Below, piece after piece: positions 1-7,330 of a stretch of 14,967 bases of DNA; the first letter of the stretch is position 1, and each line of letters begins with the position of its first letter. The stretch lies in contig JAQVUB010000015.1 of the NCBI GenBank assembly GCA_028699735.1, positions 1 through 14,967 of the forward strand. Reading direction: 5' to 3'. Below the pieces are notes generated by a model. The model searched no databases. It was not told the DNA's origin and saw only the letters and a list, made by a program, of their open reading frames with translations. Position numbers and translations under genes: made by a program. The DNA is from Lentisphaeria bacterium. Its GTDB lineage: Bacteria > Verrucomicrobiota > Lentisphaeria > Oligosphaerales > Oligosphaeraceae.

Positions 1-2692
1 CGATCAGTTTTCCGCAGAAGTTGCCCTGGTAATTGTAGATATTGAGGCGGACGCGGGGGAACTGCTCATGGGGTGGCCAGTCATAGCGGAATTTTGGGGC
101 AGGGTCGTCGTGGGCTCCGACGCTGCGGCAGATGTAGACGAAGCGCGGTTCGAGTCGTACGTCACGGTTCCAGAGCAGGGAAGGCAGCAGGATCGTGGAT
201 GTCCAAGTATCTTCAGTATGGTTTACGTTGCATTCGGCAAGGGGATGGAGCTGGTGCACGGTTCCATTTTTTTCGATGGTAATCATCCAGGGGAAGGTGG
301 TTCCCGTTGCATCAACACTGTTGAAGGTGAAGGTATCGCGTTCGTAAGGAAGCTCATTCCCTTCGAAGGTCACCCTTAAATCACCGTTATCGAGGCGGTC
401 GATTCTCCAGCGTGTATGCTCATTGCCCTGCCATCCGGAATTCAGGTGGTAAGCCGGTGCCTGCCTGTAGAAATTCGATTGCGGCAGGGAGATTCCCTTT
501 GCCAGGGCCTGTTCGAATTCCGGGAAATCCGTATCGAGCAGATTTTGCAGGAGTTTCTGGCGCCAGGCCAGTCTGCTTTCGCAGTATTGATGTGCTTCCG
601 CTTCGGAATGGAAACCGAGGCGGGAATCCTGCTGGCAGAGCAGGGCCATATCTGCGCTGTTGCGGATTTCCGCCTGTACGAGCTGGCGCATCTGTTCGAG
701 CAGGCGGGCTTTCTGTTCCGGTGCGGAAAAATAGAGTTCCCGCCGCAGCCAGTAGAATTCAAAGATATTACGGGCACTGCGGAATTGCAGTCCGAGGGCC
801 TCGGCTACGGACAGATCGAGGAGACGTTCGCGATCTCCCTGGAAGGCTTGGCGCAAATCCCGCAGCAGCAGCAATCCTTCATCGAATTTGCGTTGCATTC
901 TGCCAGCAAGCAACAGTGCTTCTTCCAGGGTGTGGTTTTCCAGGCATTCTCCGATCGAGTCTCCGCTTGGCGGATAATCCGGTTTCCAGGTTGGTGCCAG
1001 CGGTTCCAGTTCGATTTTCAGTTGCAGAGGCCAGACGACGCCGGCATGCATGGGTCCATAATACTGCATGTCATTGGAAAGGGGGTATTCGCTGTAGGCC
1101 TCGCTGAATAAACGCCAGGCGCTTGCGACTGTTTCCGCATGCTTTCCCCACTGTGGGCGAGCCAGTTCACAGAGGAAATCCTGTTCGGTTTTATCGAGAT
1201 CCGAGAAAGCCAGCATTCCGGCGGCACGGTTCATGATGCCGGGGTAATTACCGAAGTACCAGCATTGCATGACATGACGGCAGCCATGTTTTTTCATCGC
1301 CTGATATTTCTGGAAAAGCAGGCCTGGCACAGAAACGAAGGGGACGGTTGCGACTTCGTGTGAACAACCCACCTGAATCTTGGCGGAAAGCTCACCTTGT
1401 GCGTTAATGACTCCTTCTGCCATCCGGCTGAACGAATGGCTCGGACCAACATAGGACAACCAGTAGTCACCACCCAGGCGAGCCCGCGAAAGCTGCTTTC
1501 GGCAGGCTCCGGATTCGAAATTATACTGCAGGATCACGTCTTGGGGCAGATGCCGCGCCAGTTCGTATGTCCATGCAGCCCGTTCGGTCACCGGCTGCGG
1601 CTGATACAGCCAGCTGATCAATTCGGCATCCGGGTTGGCTTCCTTGATTCCCTTGATCAGTGCACTCATCGTGTGATGGTGTATCTGCCACTTTGGGATT
1701 TGCGAGCAGCGAGGGCATTGGATGGGGCTGTCGTCAGTGGCTGCCACAGAACTCAGGCAGGTGGTCGCCCGTTCTCCGTGGCTGATATTGATCAAACCAC
1801 CCAGATTCGGTATCTGGGAAAAAATATCGAGAACACTTTCATACAGGTACTGTCTTCCCTTTTCCGATGAGGGGCAAAAGCAGCGGTTTCCGTCGTAGGC
1901 AGATGCGCCGCCGAATTCCGGATTTTCCTGCAGCAGCGGATCATTCAGGGCTAGATTTCGCGGTTCAATGCTGAAAAGCCAGGTCTTGATACCGTAACGG
2001 CGGCATTGCTTGACGGTTTTGCGCAACTTTTCAAGGCGTTTTTCGGCCAGCGGATCGCGTTTGGTAAAGGAAGTCTGTGCCAGTTCCCGGAAGACGATGG
2101 TGAGCCAGAGGCCATTGATGCCTTCATGCGCCAGGCGGTTGAGGTATTCATCCGGGTAGTAGTCCATGTCATCGAGCAGTTCATCCCGGTTGAAGGGGGG
2201 ACGCTTGATGGGGCCGAAAAAACAGCGGGATATCCGGTTGCGCAACCAGGGCGAGCGGCGCTGCTCAGAGAAGGGCAGGGCGGGTACTTGTGCGCCGGTC
2301 AGCTGATCTTCAAGAAAATAGATTCCACGGCGCAGACCTTCGCAGTCAGCGGCGCTGAGGGTGATGCCATCGGCATTGATCTGCAGGCGGTAACTTTCGC
2401 GGCCTCCGGTGTCTTCCTGCTGGAACCGGCAGAGAACAGGGCCATTTTCCGGCAGTTCCGCCAGGGTAAGCAGCCTCCTGAAATCTTCGCAGGCCGTTTC
2501 AAGCAGGCCTTCCGCATCCGGGAAATCAATGATAAGGGATAATCCTGGTTTAAGATCAAGGTGTTGTGGCGGCACTTCGGGGTCTGTGCGCTCCCAGTGC
2601 AGGCAGCGTTGCTCCGGCTGTTGCAGTTCTTGCAAAAACAACCATTCTTCACGAGATGGAGGTGCCGGAATTTCAGAAAGATTCGAGTTCAT
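1..2692 (-). CDS. Divergent GH20-like glycoside hydrolase, partial (3' end off window)
   Basis: The reverse strand is open from an ATG at 2692-2690 to the window edge without a stop: 897 codons plus one base, so the C-terminus is missing. AAGGA lies about 6 nt upstream of the ATG and supports this start. There is no signal peptide, so the protein is probably cytoplasmic. Residues 45-135 look like the small alpha/beta (zincin-like) domain that precedes GH20 barrels, including YRLQINADGITLSAADCEGL at 101-120. A barrel-like region follows from about residue 145. SHGER at 304-308 sits where GH20 enzymes carry their Asp-Glu pair, with Glu307 as candidate acid/base. From about residue 748 the sequence is beta-rich and resembles a carbohydrate-binding (CBM9-like) domain. 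Inferred role: hydrolysis of amino-sugar or uronic-acid glycans taken into the cell. The reading frame is certain; the GH20 assignment is moderate, and related DUF4838-type or alpha-glucuronidase-like families are alternatives. Confidence 0.8.
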   Translation of the reverse strand, partial: MNSNLSEIPAPPSREEWLFLQELQQPEQRCLHWERTDPEVPPQHLDLKPGLSLIIDFPDAEGLLETACEDFRRLLTLAELPENGPVLCRFQQEDTGGRESYRLQINADGITLSAADCEGLRRGIYFLEDQLTGAQVPALPFSEQRRSPWLRNRISRCFFGPIKRPPFNRDELLDDMDYYPDEYLNRLAHEGINGLWLTIVFRELAQTSFTKRDPLAEKRLEKLRKTVKQCRRYGIKTWLFSIEPRNLALNDPLLQENPEFGGASAYDGNRCFCPSSEKGRQYLYESVLDIFSQIPNLGGLINISHGERATTCLSSVAATDDSPIQCPRCSQIPKWQIHHHTMSALIKGIKEANPDAELISWLYQPQPVTERAAWTYELARHLPQDVILQYNFESGACRKQLSRARLGGDYWLSYVGPSHSFSRMAEGVINAQGELSAKIQVGCSHEVATVPFVSVPGLLFQKYQAMKKHGCRHVMQCWYFGNYPGIMNRAAGMLAFSDLDKTEQDFLCELARPQWGKHAETVASAWRLFSEAYSEYPLSNDMQYYGPMHAGVVWPLQLKIELEPLAPTWKPDYPPSGDSIGECLENHTLEEALLLAGRMQRKFDEGLLLLRDLRQAFQGDRERLLDLSVAEALGLQFRSARNIFEFYWLRRELYFSAPEQKARLLEQMRQLVQAEIRNSADMALLCQQDSRLGFHSEAEAHQYCESRLAWRQKLLQNLLDTDFPEFEQALAKGISLPQSNFYRQAPAYHLNSGWQGNEHTRWRIDRLDNGDLRVTFEGNELPYERDTFTFNSVDATGTTFPWMITIEKNGTVHQLHPLAECNVNHTEDTWTSTILLPSLLWNRDVRLEPRFVYICRSVGAHDDPAPKFRYDWPPHEQFPRVRLNIYNYQGNFCGKLI

Positions 2693-3114
2693 GTTTTTCC
2701 TTGATAAAAACAATCTGTGAAAGGGTCGATAGCGTATCCATGCTCATTCGTACGGGAACTGTGTCGAACAGAAAGTTTATCACATTCTCAACAGAAATGC
2801 AAGCCAGAAACTGGGTGGCAGTGGTATTTTTTTACAACGAAAAGACACCAAATGACACGAAAAAAAATCATGGAAAGAACAAAGCATGCTCGCAGTCAAA
2901 GCCACTTTCCATGAATTTTTTTCGTGCCATTTCGTGCTTTTCGTTGTTCAAAAAAAGAATACCCGTCGATAACCTTTGGTACTGTGAACTTGCAAAAATC
3001 GTAAAAAAGTCACTTGTAAAAACGTAATAACGGAATATTTTTTAATAAAATTACGAATTTCTGTTAAATCAGAGTGTTTTTTACGTATTTCTTAAACGAA
3101 GGGGCATTGCAGCG
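2693..3114. other. Divergent intergenic region, 422 bp
   Basis: This region separates the leftward GH20-like gene from the rightward pnt operon, so it must hold promoters for both. The most obvious structure is the hairpin repeat at 2834-2947. About 165 AT-rich bases follow it before pntAA, with AAGGGG at 3099-3104 as the pntAA ribosome binding site. I could not pick convincing -35/-10 pairs. Plus-strand reading frames across this interval (for example 2566-3027) cross the repeat and start inside the GH20-like gene; I treat them as non-coding. Confidence 0.7.
2817..2949. repeat. Long hairpin repeat R1 (AACAACGAAA type) with 16-nt flank module
   Basis: The left arm 2834-2877 and right arm 2905-2947 are near-perfect inverted complements, beginning ACAACGAAAAG and ending CTTTTCGTTGT, around a 27-nt loop. 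Each arm contains CACGAAA-like units at roughly 10-bp spacing. GGCAGTGGTATTTTTT at 2817-2832 directly precedes the left arm. The same 16 nt precede the repeat at 13215. The loop and inner stem on the minus strand (2904-2868) match plus-strand 13258-13294 at 32 of 37 positions by hand alignment. The element lies between two divergent genes, so it is not a terminator for either. Confidence 0.85.
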
Positions 3115-4281
3115 ATGATTATTGGAATTCTCAAAGAGATCATGCATGATGAGGGTCGTGTATCTGCGACGCCGGAGACGGTTGCCAAGTATGTTGCGGA
3201 TGGTTTTCAGGTTCTGGTGGAGCATGGGGCTGGAACGGATGCGCATTTTTTTGATGAGGCTTATGCTGCTGCGGGCGCGGAGCTGGTTTCCGATTGTGCC
3301 GAAGTTTATCGGCGCAGTGATCTGATTCTGAAGGTGAAAGAGCCGCTTTTCAATAAAGAGAAGAATTTGCATGAGATCGATATGATGCATTCCGGGCAGT
3401 ATCTGATTACCTTCATCCATCCGGCATCACCAGTAAACCATGCGATGATCCGCAAGATGGCTTTGCGAGGCGTGATTGGGCTGACGCTGGATGGGGTTCC
3501 CCGCATTTCGCGGGCGCAGAAAATGGATGCACTGACATCGATGAGCACCTGTGCAGGTTACAAGGGGATTTTGATTGCTGCCAGTGATCTGGCCAAATTC
3601 ATGCCGCAGATTTTTACTGCGGTCGGTATGATCAAACCCTGCAATGTCCTGGTCATCGGTACCGGGGTGGCCGGGCTTCAGGCGCTGGCTACCGCAAAAC
3701 GTCTTGGGGCAGTGATTCACGCCGCGGATATCCGCCCGGATGCGGCGGAACAGGCCAAAAGCCTGGGGGCAAAAATTGTTGATACGACGGTGCCGGCGGA
3801 AGCAGCGGTCGGCAGGGGTGGCTATGCCAATCATCTGTCCGAGGATTTACTGGCTCACGAGCGCGAAGCATTGCGGGCAGTGGTGCCCAATATGGATGTG
3901 ATTTTCTGTGCGGCGCTGGTACCCAGCCGGGTGGCGCCCATCTTGCTGACTGACGAGATGGTGGCTTCCATGGCGCCGGGCTCGGTCATCATCGACATCT
4001 CCATTGATCAGGGCGGCAACTGCCAGCTGACTGAACCCGGCGAGCGTTGCGTAAAGCACGGTGTTGTCATCGAGGGCATCAAAAATATTCCGGGGCTGCT
4101 GCCTACCAGCTCTACCTGGATGTTTGCCCATAATATGTATCATCTGGTCAGCTATCTGGTGAAAGACGGGAAAATGGCGCTTGATCGACAGGATGATATC
4201 GTCACCGGCATCCTTACCACGATTGATGGTGAAATCGTTCACCGTGGTGCCCTTGAAGCGATGGAAGGAAAACGCGCATGA
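3115..4281 (+). CDS. pntAA: NAD(P) transhydrogenase subunit alpha, part 1 (NAD(H)-binding domain I)
   Basis: This 388-residue soluble domain I of proton-translocating transhydrogenase binds NAD(H) and passes hydride to NADP+ bound by the beta subunit. It resembles alanine dehydrogenase, to which it is related. The N-terminus MIIGILKEI is typical of the family. The Rossmann motif GTGVAG is at 182-187, followed by ATAKRLGAVIHAADIRPDA. The segment RISRAQKMDALTSMSTCAGY corresponds to the family's conserved RQ loop region. The length fits the split three-gene form, where domain I and the membrane part of alpha are separate proteins. The start follows AAGGGG by 10 nt. The stop overlaps the next gene as ATGA, indicating translational coupling. 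First gene of the pnt operon. Confidence 0.95.
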   Translation: MIIGILKEIMHDEGRVSATPETVAKYVADGFQVLVEHGAGTDAHFFDEAYAAAGAELVSDCAEVYRRSDLILKVKEPLFNKEKNLHEIDMMHSGQYLITFIHPASPVNHAMIRKMALRGVIGLTLDGVPRISRAQKMDALTSMSTCAGYKGILIAASDLAKFMPQIFTAVGMIKPCNVLVIGTGVAGLQALATAKRLGAVIHAADIRPDAAEQAKSLGAKIVDTTVPAEAAVGRGGYANHLSEDLLAHEREALRAVVPNMDVIFCAALVPSRVAPILLTDEMVASMAPGSVIIDISIDQGGNCQLTEPGERCVKHGVVIEGIKNIPGLLPTSSTWMFAHNMYHLVSYLVKDGKMALDRQDDIVTGILTTIDGEIVHRGALEAMEGKRA

Positions 4282-4556
4282 GTCCCTATGCCCTGACCCT
4301 GCTTTTCATTGGCAGTGCTGTAATCGGCTATTTTCTGATCCGCAATGTCCCGTCGCTGCTTCATACTCCGCTGATGTCGGGAATGAATGCCCTTTCCGGT
4401 ATTACCCTGATTGGTGGACTGATTGCCGCCGCCAAGGGTAGCTTGATCCTTGCCGCCATGGCCATCATTCTTGCTGCCATTAACGTGGCCGGAGGCTTTG
4501 GCGTGACCGATCGCATGCTGGCCATGTTCAAAAGCGGAAAGGAGAAAGTTCGATGA
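4278..4556 (+). CDS. pntAB: NAD(P) transhydrogenase subunit alpha, part 2 (membrane domain)
   Basis: This 92-residue membrane protein forms the alpha-subunit share of the proton channel (domain II). It shows three hydrophobic segments, roughly residues 5-21, 37-52 and 55-73, as expected for this subunit. The motif TPLMSGMNALSGITLIGGL at about 30-48 is strongly characteristic of PntA C-terminal membrane segments. AAGGA at 4265-4269 gives an 8-nt spacing to the ATG. It overlaps pntAA by 4 nt at its start and pntB by 4 nt at its end. The short basic tail (GKEKVR) is expected to be cytoplasmic. Confidence 0.95.
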   Translation: MSPYALTLLFIGSAVIGYFLIRNVPSLLHTPLMSGMNALSGITLIGGLIAAAKGSLILAAMAIILAAINVAGGFGVTDRMLAMFKSGKEKVR

Positions 4557-5896
4557 GCGACGGACTTTTCTATTTGCTTGGCGGAATTGCCATTTTTGGG
4601 TTGCTTGCCGATATCGTCATGATGAGCCGGGTACGCCTGGCTCGTGCTGGGAATCTGATTGGTGTGGGCGCTGTGTTGCTGGCAACGATCGCTACCCTGA
4701 GCAAATTCGACCTGTGGTCTTCCCCTTGGCCGATCAGTGCACTGGCCGCCGGTGTCATCCTTGGGCTGGCAGGGGCTTACCGGGTCAAAATGATTACCAT
4801 GCCGCAGACAGTGGCTCTGCTCAATGGATTTGGGGGGCTGGCCAGCGCTCTTGTTGCCTGGAGTGCAATCGATGCAAGTGGTCAGTTTGAGCGCAATGCT
4901 GCACTGCTGGCATTGAGCATCGGTCTGCTGACCTTTACTGGCAGTGCTGTGGCGGCAGGCAAACTGGCTGGCTGGCTGTCCCAGAAACCGGTGATTTTGC
5001 CCGGGCATGGCCCCCTGGCAGTGGCTTTACTGCTGGCCATGTTGCTCGGCATTGTTTTTAATTTGCCTTGCCTGGTGCTGATCGCTTCCGCTTTGTTCGG
5101 TGTGGTTTTTTCGATCCGAGTTGGGGGTGCGGATATGCCGATCACCATTTCTTTGCTTAATTCCCTCAGCGGTGTAGCTGGGGGAATTTCCGGGATAGCC
5201 ATTGGCGATCCGGTGCTGGTCTGCAGCGGCGGCGTCGTCGGTGCCTCCGGATTGTTGCTTACACAGATTATGTGCCAGGCAATGAACCGGAAATTGAGCA
5301 ATATTTTGTTGCCGCGTGGAGCGGTCACCGTGACTGGAAGAGCCTCTGCCGCCAGTGAGGCTCCGTCAGCTGAACAGCCTCCCTGGAGTGAAGAAGCGCT
5401 GGCGTCTGCCTTGTGCAATGCCGCGGATGTGATTATCGTACCAGGTTACGGCATGGCGCTTGCGCAGGCACAGGGGGCGGTCAAAAAGCTTGCGGATCGT
5501 TTTATCGAGCGGGGAGCGAAGGTACGCTATGCGATTCATCCGGTTGCCGGACGGATGCCTGGCCATATGAACGTGTTGTTATGCGAAGTCGATGTGCCTT
5601 ACGAGATGTTGTTCGAGCTGGAGGCCATCAACGGTGATTTCAAAAATTGTGATGTGGTGATTGCTGTGGGAGCCAATGATACGATCAATCCGGCTGCCAA
5701 TACAGCTGAAGGCACGCCGATCTACGGAATGCCTGTGTTGTCAGTAAGTGATGCAAAATGCGTGGTGGTCTGTAATCTGGATACCCGCCCGGGCTATGCA
5801 GGCGTGCCCAATGCCCTCTACACTCATCCGAAAGTGACTCTGCTGACCGGCGATGCCAATGCCAGCCTCGATAATCTGCTGAAAATTCTCGGGTAA
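4553..5896 (+). CDS. pntB: NAD(P) transhydrogenase subunit beta
   Basis: This 447-residue subunit combines the membrane channel half (about residues 1-255, multiple hydrophobic helices including MPQTVALLNGFGGLASALVA) with the cytoplasmic NADP(H)-binding domain III (about 275-447). Domain III begins with the family signature VIIVPGYGMALAQAQ and contains HPVAGRMPGHMNVLL and the GAND motif. The complex uses proton motive force to make NADPH from NADH. AAAGGAG at 4538-4544 precedes the start by 8 nt, and the gene overlaps pntAB by 4 nt. One point is odd: the loop before GYAGV reads CNLDTRP (407-413), where E. coli PntB has FKRSMNT, the loop that contacts the NADP 2'-phosphate. Otherwise it is full length and intact. 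Confidence 0.95.
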   Translation: MSDGLFYLLGGIAIFGLLADIVMMSRVRLARAGNLIGVGAVLLATIATLSKFDLWSSPWPISALAAGVILGLAGAYRVKMITMPQTVALLNGFGGLASALVAWSAIDASGQFERNAALLALSIGLLTFTGSAVAAGKLAGWLSQKPVILPGHGPLAVALLLAMLLGIVFNLPCLVLIASALFGVVFSIRVGGADMPITISLLNSLSGVAGGISGIAIGDPVLVCSGGVVGASGLLLTQIMCQAMNRKLSNILLPRGAVTVTGRASAASEAPSAEQPPWSEEALASALCNAADVIIVPGYGMALAQAQGAVKKLADRFIERGAKVRYAIHPVAGRMPGHMNVLLCEVDVPYEMLFELEAINGDFKNCDVVIAVGANDTINPAANTAEGTPIYGMPVLSVSDAKCVVVCNLDTRPGYAGVPNALYTHPKVTLLTGDANASLDNLLKILG

Positions 5897-5907
5897 CAGT
5901 TTCTTTT

Positions 5908-5970
5908 AACAACGAAAAACACGAACCGACACGATTTTTTTTTCGTGTCTGTTCGTGTTTTTTCGTTGTT
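5908..5970. repeat. Palindromic repeat R2 between convergent genes
   Basis: The left arm (5908-5934, starting AACAACGAAAAACACGAACC) pairs with the right arm (5943-5970, ending TTTTTTCGTTGTT). There is one mismatch and one bulged base, and the loop is eight T residues. It lies 11 nt after the pntB stop and 17 nt before the end of the convergent M48 peptidase gene. It may therefore end transcription from both sides, but no U-run follows the stem, so it is not a textbook intrinsic terminator. It belongs to the same family as the repeats near 2834, 6851, 10650, 12412 and 13215. Confidence 0.8.
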
Positions 5971-5987
5971 GAAAAGAATTACCCTAA

Positions 5988-6779
5988 TCAGAAGGATTTT
6001 CCCAGGCCGATTTTTTGCGGGGCTTTTTCGTATTCCTGAAGAGCCTGCGGCAGCAGTTGCTGCAGGTTGGCGACGCGTTCTTCCCCGCCCGGATGGGTGG
6101 ATGCCCACTTTTCAATGATTGACGGGCTTTTTCCGGCGCCGAATTTTTTCCAGAAGGAGATGGCTGCGGACGGATGATATCCGGCTCTGGCCAGCAGGAT
6201 CAAACCGATGCTGTCGGCTTCATGTTCATGTTTTCTGCTGAAGGGGAGCATGACCCCGAATTCGGTGCCCAAGCCATAGATGGTTTCCCAGGTGGCTCCT
6301 GCTCCAGCGCTTCGCAGACCGAGGGTGCCGAGTTGCTGAAGTTGCGCCCAGCTCATGCGTTCGCCGCCATGACGAGCCAGTGCGTGCGCTATTTCATGCG
6401 CGACGACCGTGGCCAGTTCCGCTTCATTGGCCGTGAATTGAAAAATACCGCTGTAGACGGCGACTTTTCCGCCTGGCAGGCAGAAGGCATTGGCGTCCTT
6501 GCTCTCCAAGACCACAAATTCCCACTGGTAATCGTCTTTCTGAGCCACTTTGCGGATGGCCTCGCCGACCCGGTTCAACGATTCAGTATAGGTCTTGTTG
6601 GTCGATCGGGGATATTCTTTTTTGTATTCCGCATAAGCCGTCGCCCCCAGCTCATTTTCATGATTTTCGCTGCTCAACAGAAGCTGTTTGCGTGATGAAA
6701 CCGGCACCGTCCGGCAGGCCGTGCCGACAAAACAAAGCAACAGGCAAAGACAAGTTAATTTGAAATACATCATATTCAT
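5988..6779 (-). CDS. M48-family zinc metallopeptidase, putative lipoprotein
   Basis: This 263-residue exported metalloprotease is of the type with N-terminus CxTVPxxxRxQLxLxS, related to BepA/LoiP/YcaL-like periplasmic proteins that degrade misfolded outer-membrane proteins. A hydrophobic signal (residues 6-21) ends in FVGTAC with Cys22 as the likely lipidated residue. The lipobox is imperfect, with Gly at -3. The zinc site HEIAH is at 128-132 and the third ligand Glu187 lies in EHEADSIG. STHPG at 227-231 is also typical. AGGGGG lies about 6 nt before the chosen ATG. Met3 and Met4 are alternative starts. It is monocistronic, convergent with pntB and divergent from ftsK. No TPR domain is present, so it is shorter than BepA. 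Confidence 0.92.
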   Translation of the reverse strand: MNMMYFKLTCLCLLLCFVGTACRTVPVSSRKQLLLSSENHENELGATAYAEYKKEYPRSTNKTYTESLNRVGEAIRKVAQKDDYQWEFVVLESKDANAFCLPGGKVAVYSGIFQFTANEAELATVVAHEIAHALARHGGERMSWAQLQQLGTLGLRSAGAGATWETIYGLGTEFGVMLPFSRKHEHEADSIGLILLARAGYHPSAAISFWKKFGAGKSPSIIEKWASTHPGGEERVANLQQLLPQALQEYEKAPQKIGLGKSF

Positions 6780-6820
6780 TTTTGCCCCCTGGGTTGAGGA
6801 TACTGGCTTGAAATCTGACT

Positions 6821-6836
6821 TTCCTTTAGTATAACA
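6821..6836 (-). promoter_or_regulatory. Candidate extended -10 promoter for the M48 gene
   Basis: On the minus strand TGTTATACT (around 6836-6828) fits an extended -10 element (TGn followed by TATACT). It lies about 50 nt upstream of the M48 start. The expected -35 position falls on the terminal repeat at 6851 and has no good TTGACA match. This is a single-motif prediction. Confidence 0.35.
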
Positions 6837-6850
6837 TTTTTATTTTTTTT

Positions 6851-7170
6851 AACCACGAAAAGCACAAACAGGCACGAAAAAATGTTTTCGTGCTATCAGC
6901 CAGAATCTTGTTTTTTGTGAAAGAGTTTATTTGCAATGGAAATAGACTGGACACGGACTAAACACGGACGGGACACGGACTAAACACGGACAAATACGGG
7001 AACGGGGATATCCCATAAAATCCATAAAAACAACAGTCAAATTGATCCTTTCACAGGCCGTCCGTGTCCCGTCCGTGTCCCGTCCGTGTCCCGTCCGTGT
7101 CCCGTCCGTGTCCTAACAATTGGGTTGTGGACGCCAGTCCACCCCAAGACTTTTCGTGTATTTCGTGGTT
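6851..7170. repeat. Composite repeat element E1 (320 bp, AACCACGAAA termini)
   Basis: The element begins AACCACGAAAAGCAC at 6851 and ends TTTCGTGGTT at 7170, so its ends are inverted complements. Inside, in order, are: a 9-bp hairpin (GCACGAAAA 6872-6880, loop AATG, TTTTCGTGC 6885-6893); an AATCTTGTTTTT module (6901-6932) shared with 13319-13349; direct and inverted 11-bp arrays (6949-7003 and 7059-7113); and the TGGGTTGTGG module (7121-7148). It occupies most of the gap between the divergent M48 and ftsK genes. I saw no coding sequence inside it. Its architecture matches the element at 13215-13599. Confidence 0.75.
6949..7113. repeat. Inverted pair of 11-bp tandem arrays (GGACACGGACG)
   Basis: The left array (6949-7003) holds four clear 11-bp units alternating GGACACGGACK and AAACACGGACR, plus one decayed unit. 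The right array (7059-7113) has five uninterrupted units of the reverse complement, CGTCCGTGTCC. Between them is a 55-bp spacer containing the palindrome GGGATATCCC (7005-7014). The two arrays can pair to form a long cruciform or RNA stem. The same 11-mer recurs at 14523-14566. Confidence 0.9.
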
Positions 7171-7330
7171 TAAAATAATCAACATATTTGCCTGGAGTCC
7201 TGGGTACGGGATTTTTGCTGTTTTGGTTGCATATTTTCCCGTTCAGATTACATTAGTCCAGGGTCCTCATGCATTAAAAATATCATGTTGTATTGACTGG
7301 TTCTGTTTTTTTTTCAGTGTGGAGAATTTG

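Noticed and set aside
412..1111. Two overlapping plus-strand reading frames of 231 residues, and others at 1397-1870 and 2006-2542
   Set aside because: They lie antisense to one continuous minus-strand frame (2692-1) with coherent glycosidase-like domains and a good ribosome site. Their translations show no recognisable domain.
2566..3027. Plus-strand frame of 153 residues across the intergenic hairpin
   Set aside because: It starts antisense within the GH20-like gene and reads through the repeat arms; there is no recognisable product.
5908..5970. Standard intrinsic terminator
   Set aside because: The T-run is in the loop, not after the stem, so the usual hairpin-plus-U-tract layout is missing. 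It is kept as a repeat with possible termination activity.
6851..7170. Insertion sequence with transposase
   Set aside because: The terminal inverted repeats are suggestive, but there is no transposase frame inside and no target duplication that I could confirm.
7064..7330. N-terminal extension of FtsK by 89 residues
   Set aside because: It translates the 11-bp array and the TGGGTTGTGG module. ATG 7331 has GGAG at proper spacing and gives a normal FtsK N-terminus.
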